Positions 4,784 through 5,463 of a stretch of 5,463 nt of DNA are shown piece by piece. The stretch is from DASWIP01 sp036397635 (lineage in GTDB: Bacteria; Actinomycetota; AC-67), in contig DASWIP010000041.1 in assembly GCA_036397635.1 (NCBI GenBank), positions 1 through 5,463 on the forward strand. Reading direction: 5' to 3'. The notes under the pieces were generated by a model. The model was not told the origin of the DNA and made no database searches. It saw nothing but the letters and a program-made list of their open reading frames with translations. The position numbers and the translations under genes are program-made. Every line of letters starts with the position of its first letter. The stretch's first letter is position 1.

Positions 4784-5463
4784 ATGTTCTTCGAGCTTTC
4801 GCCTGAGCAGGCCAAGCTGCGCGATGACCTGCGCGCGTACCTCACATCGAAGCTGACGCCGGAGATGCGCGAGAAGCTCGGTCCCCGCCCGGCCGAGCAT
4901 TGCGGACCCGAGTACCGCGCGTTCATCCGCCAGATGGGCGCCGACGGCTGGCTGGGCGTGGGATGGCCGGTCGAGTACGGCGGCAAGGGATTCTCGTTCA
5001 TCGAGGAATTCATCTATCTGGACGAGTGCCGGCGCGCGGACGCGCCGATCCCGCTCGTCACGATCCAGACGGTCGGGCCGACGTTGATGCACCACGGGTC
5101 GGAGGAACAGAAGTCGTCGTTCCTCCCGCGGATCGTGCGTGGCGAGATCCATTTCGCGATCGGCTACACCGAGCCGTCGGCCGGCACCGATCTGGCGTCG
5201 CTGCGCACGCGCGCGGTACGCGACGGCGAGCATTACATCGTCAACGGGCAGAAGATCTTCACCACCGGCGCGCACGACGCCGACTTCATCTGGCTGGCTG
5301 CTCGCACCGATCCCGATGCCCCGAAGCACAAGGGCCTCACGATCTTCATCGTCGACGCGTCGCTGCCGGGCATCTCGATGACGCCGATCCACACCCTCGA
5401 CGACGGCCGGACCAACGCCGTCTACTTCTCCGACGTGCGCGTGCCCGCCTCGGCGATCGTCGG
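4784..5463 (+). CDS. Acyl-CoA dehydrogenase (FadE type), probable catalytic subunit, 3' truncated by window
   Basis: The frame is open from ATG 4784 to the window end, giving 226 residues of a protein that is usually near 400. Seen: MFFELSPEQAKLRDDLRAYL start, GWPVEYGGKGFSFIEE (60-75), the acyl-CoA dehydrogenase signature GYTEPSAGTDLAS (127-139, FAD and substrate contacts), and NGQKIFTTGAHDADFIWLAART (154-175). The signature is intact, unlike in the homologue at 2880, so this is the likely catalytic partner; its catalytic Glu would lie beyond the window. It resembles the FadE26/FadE17 kind of mycobacterial sterol-catabolic dehydrogenases. It follows the SDR stop by 4 nt with only a weak ribosome site, suggesting translational coupling. 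It probably forms the alpha,beta-double bond in a steroid side-chain CoA thioester; exact chain length unknown. Confidence 0.92.
   Translation, partial: MFFELSPEQAKLRDDLRAYLTSKLTPEMREKLGPRPAEHCGPEYRAFIRQMGADGWLGVGWPVEYGGKGFSFIEEFIYLDECRRADAPIPLVTIQTVGPTLMHHGSEEQKSSFLPRIVRGEIHFAIGYTEPSAGTDLASLRTRAVRDGEHYIVNGQKIFTTGAHDADFIWLAARTDPDAPKHKGLTIFIVDASLPGISMTPIHTLDDGRTNAVYFSDVRVPASAIV

Noticed and set aside
3976..5013. 345-codon open frame on the minus strand
   Set aside because: It is antisense to the SDR and second FadE, with no recognisable motif and a low-complexity Arg/His/Ala translation.

Overview
The window is GC-rich DNA with every convincing gene on the + strand. It looks like part of a steroid (or related polycyclic or branched lipid) side-chain degradation cluster of a high-GC actinomycete-like bacterium. 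This rests on three things seen together: a tandem pair of thiolase-fold lipid-transfer (Ltp-type) genes, an acyl-CoA dehydrogenase / short-chain dehydrogenase / acyl-CoA dehydrogenase run typical of actinobacterial sterol catabolism, and a KstR-like palindrome in the promoter of that run. The taxon is inferred from gene types and base composition only.

Region 1-1472: the 3' end of one Ltp-type thiolase homologue (1-315) is followed, with a short stop/start overlap, by a second one (315-1472). The second gene carries an in-frame TAG at 801-803 inside a conserved block. The frame continues undisturbed for 222 further codons, so it is either a very recent pseudogene, a sequencing error or a readthrough case. 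Both proteins lack the classical thiolase Cys/His/Cys residues wherever these can be aligned.

Region 1473-2879: this stretch is different in character. It has about 370 bp with no convincing gene, then a secreted chymotrypsin-fold serine protease (1844-2665, TTG start, clear signal peptide, full His/Asp/Ser triad) with weaker GC preference at third codon positions than its neighbours. A 214-bp intergenic region follows, holding a strong palindrome (2720-2738, half-site TGAATGA), a smaller hairpin, and the KstR-like operator lying over a probable promoter (2835-2849). The protease has no obvious metabolic link to the flanking genes and looks like an insertion.

Region 2880-5463: a tight operon. 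An acyl-CoA dehydrogenase homologue (373 aa) lacks a glutamate at both known catalytic-base positions. It is followed 1 nt later by an NAD-type short-chain dehydrogenase (258 aa), and 4 nt after that by a second acyl-CoA dehydrogenase that keeps the acyl-CoA dehydrogenase signature and runs off the window. The two dehydrogenases are best explained as the two subunits of a heteromeric (alpha2beta2) enzyme, as known for mycobacterial cholesterol catabolism. The SDR would act on the hydroxylated intermediate, and the Ltp-type proteins on the final C-C cleavage.

No tRNA, rRNA, CRISPR array, transposase or phage gene was seen. The long minus-strand open frames lie opposite the real genes and are composition artefacts.
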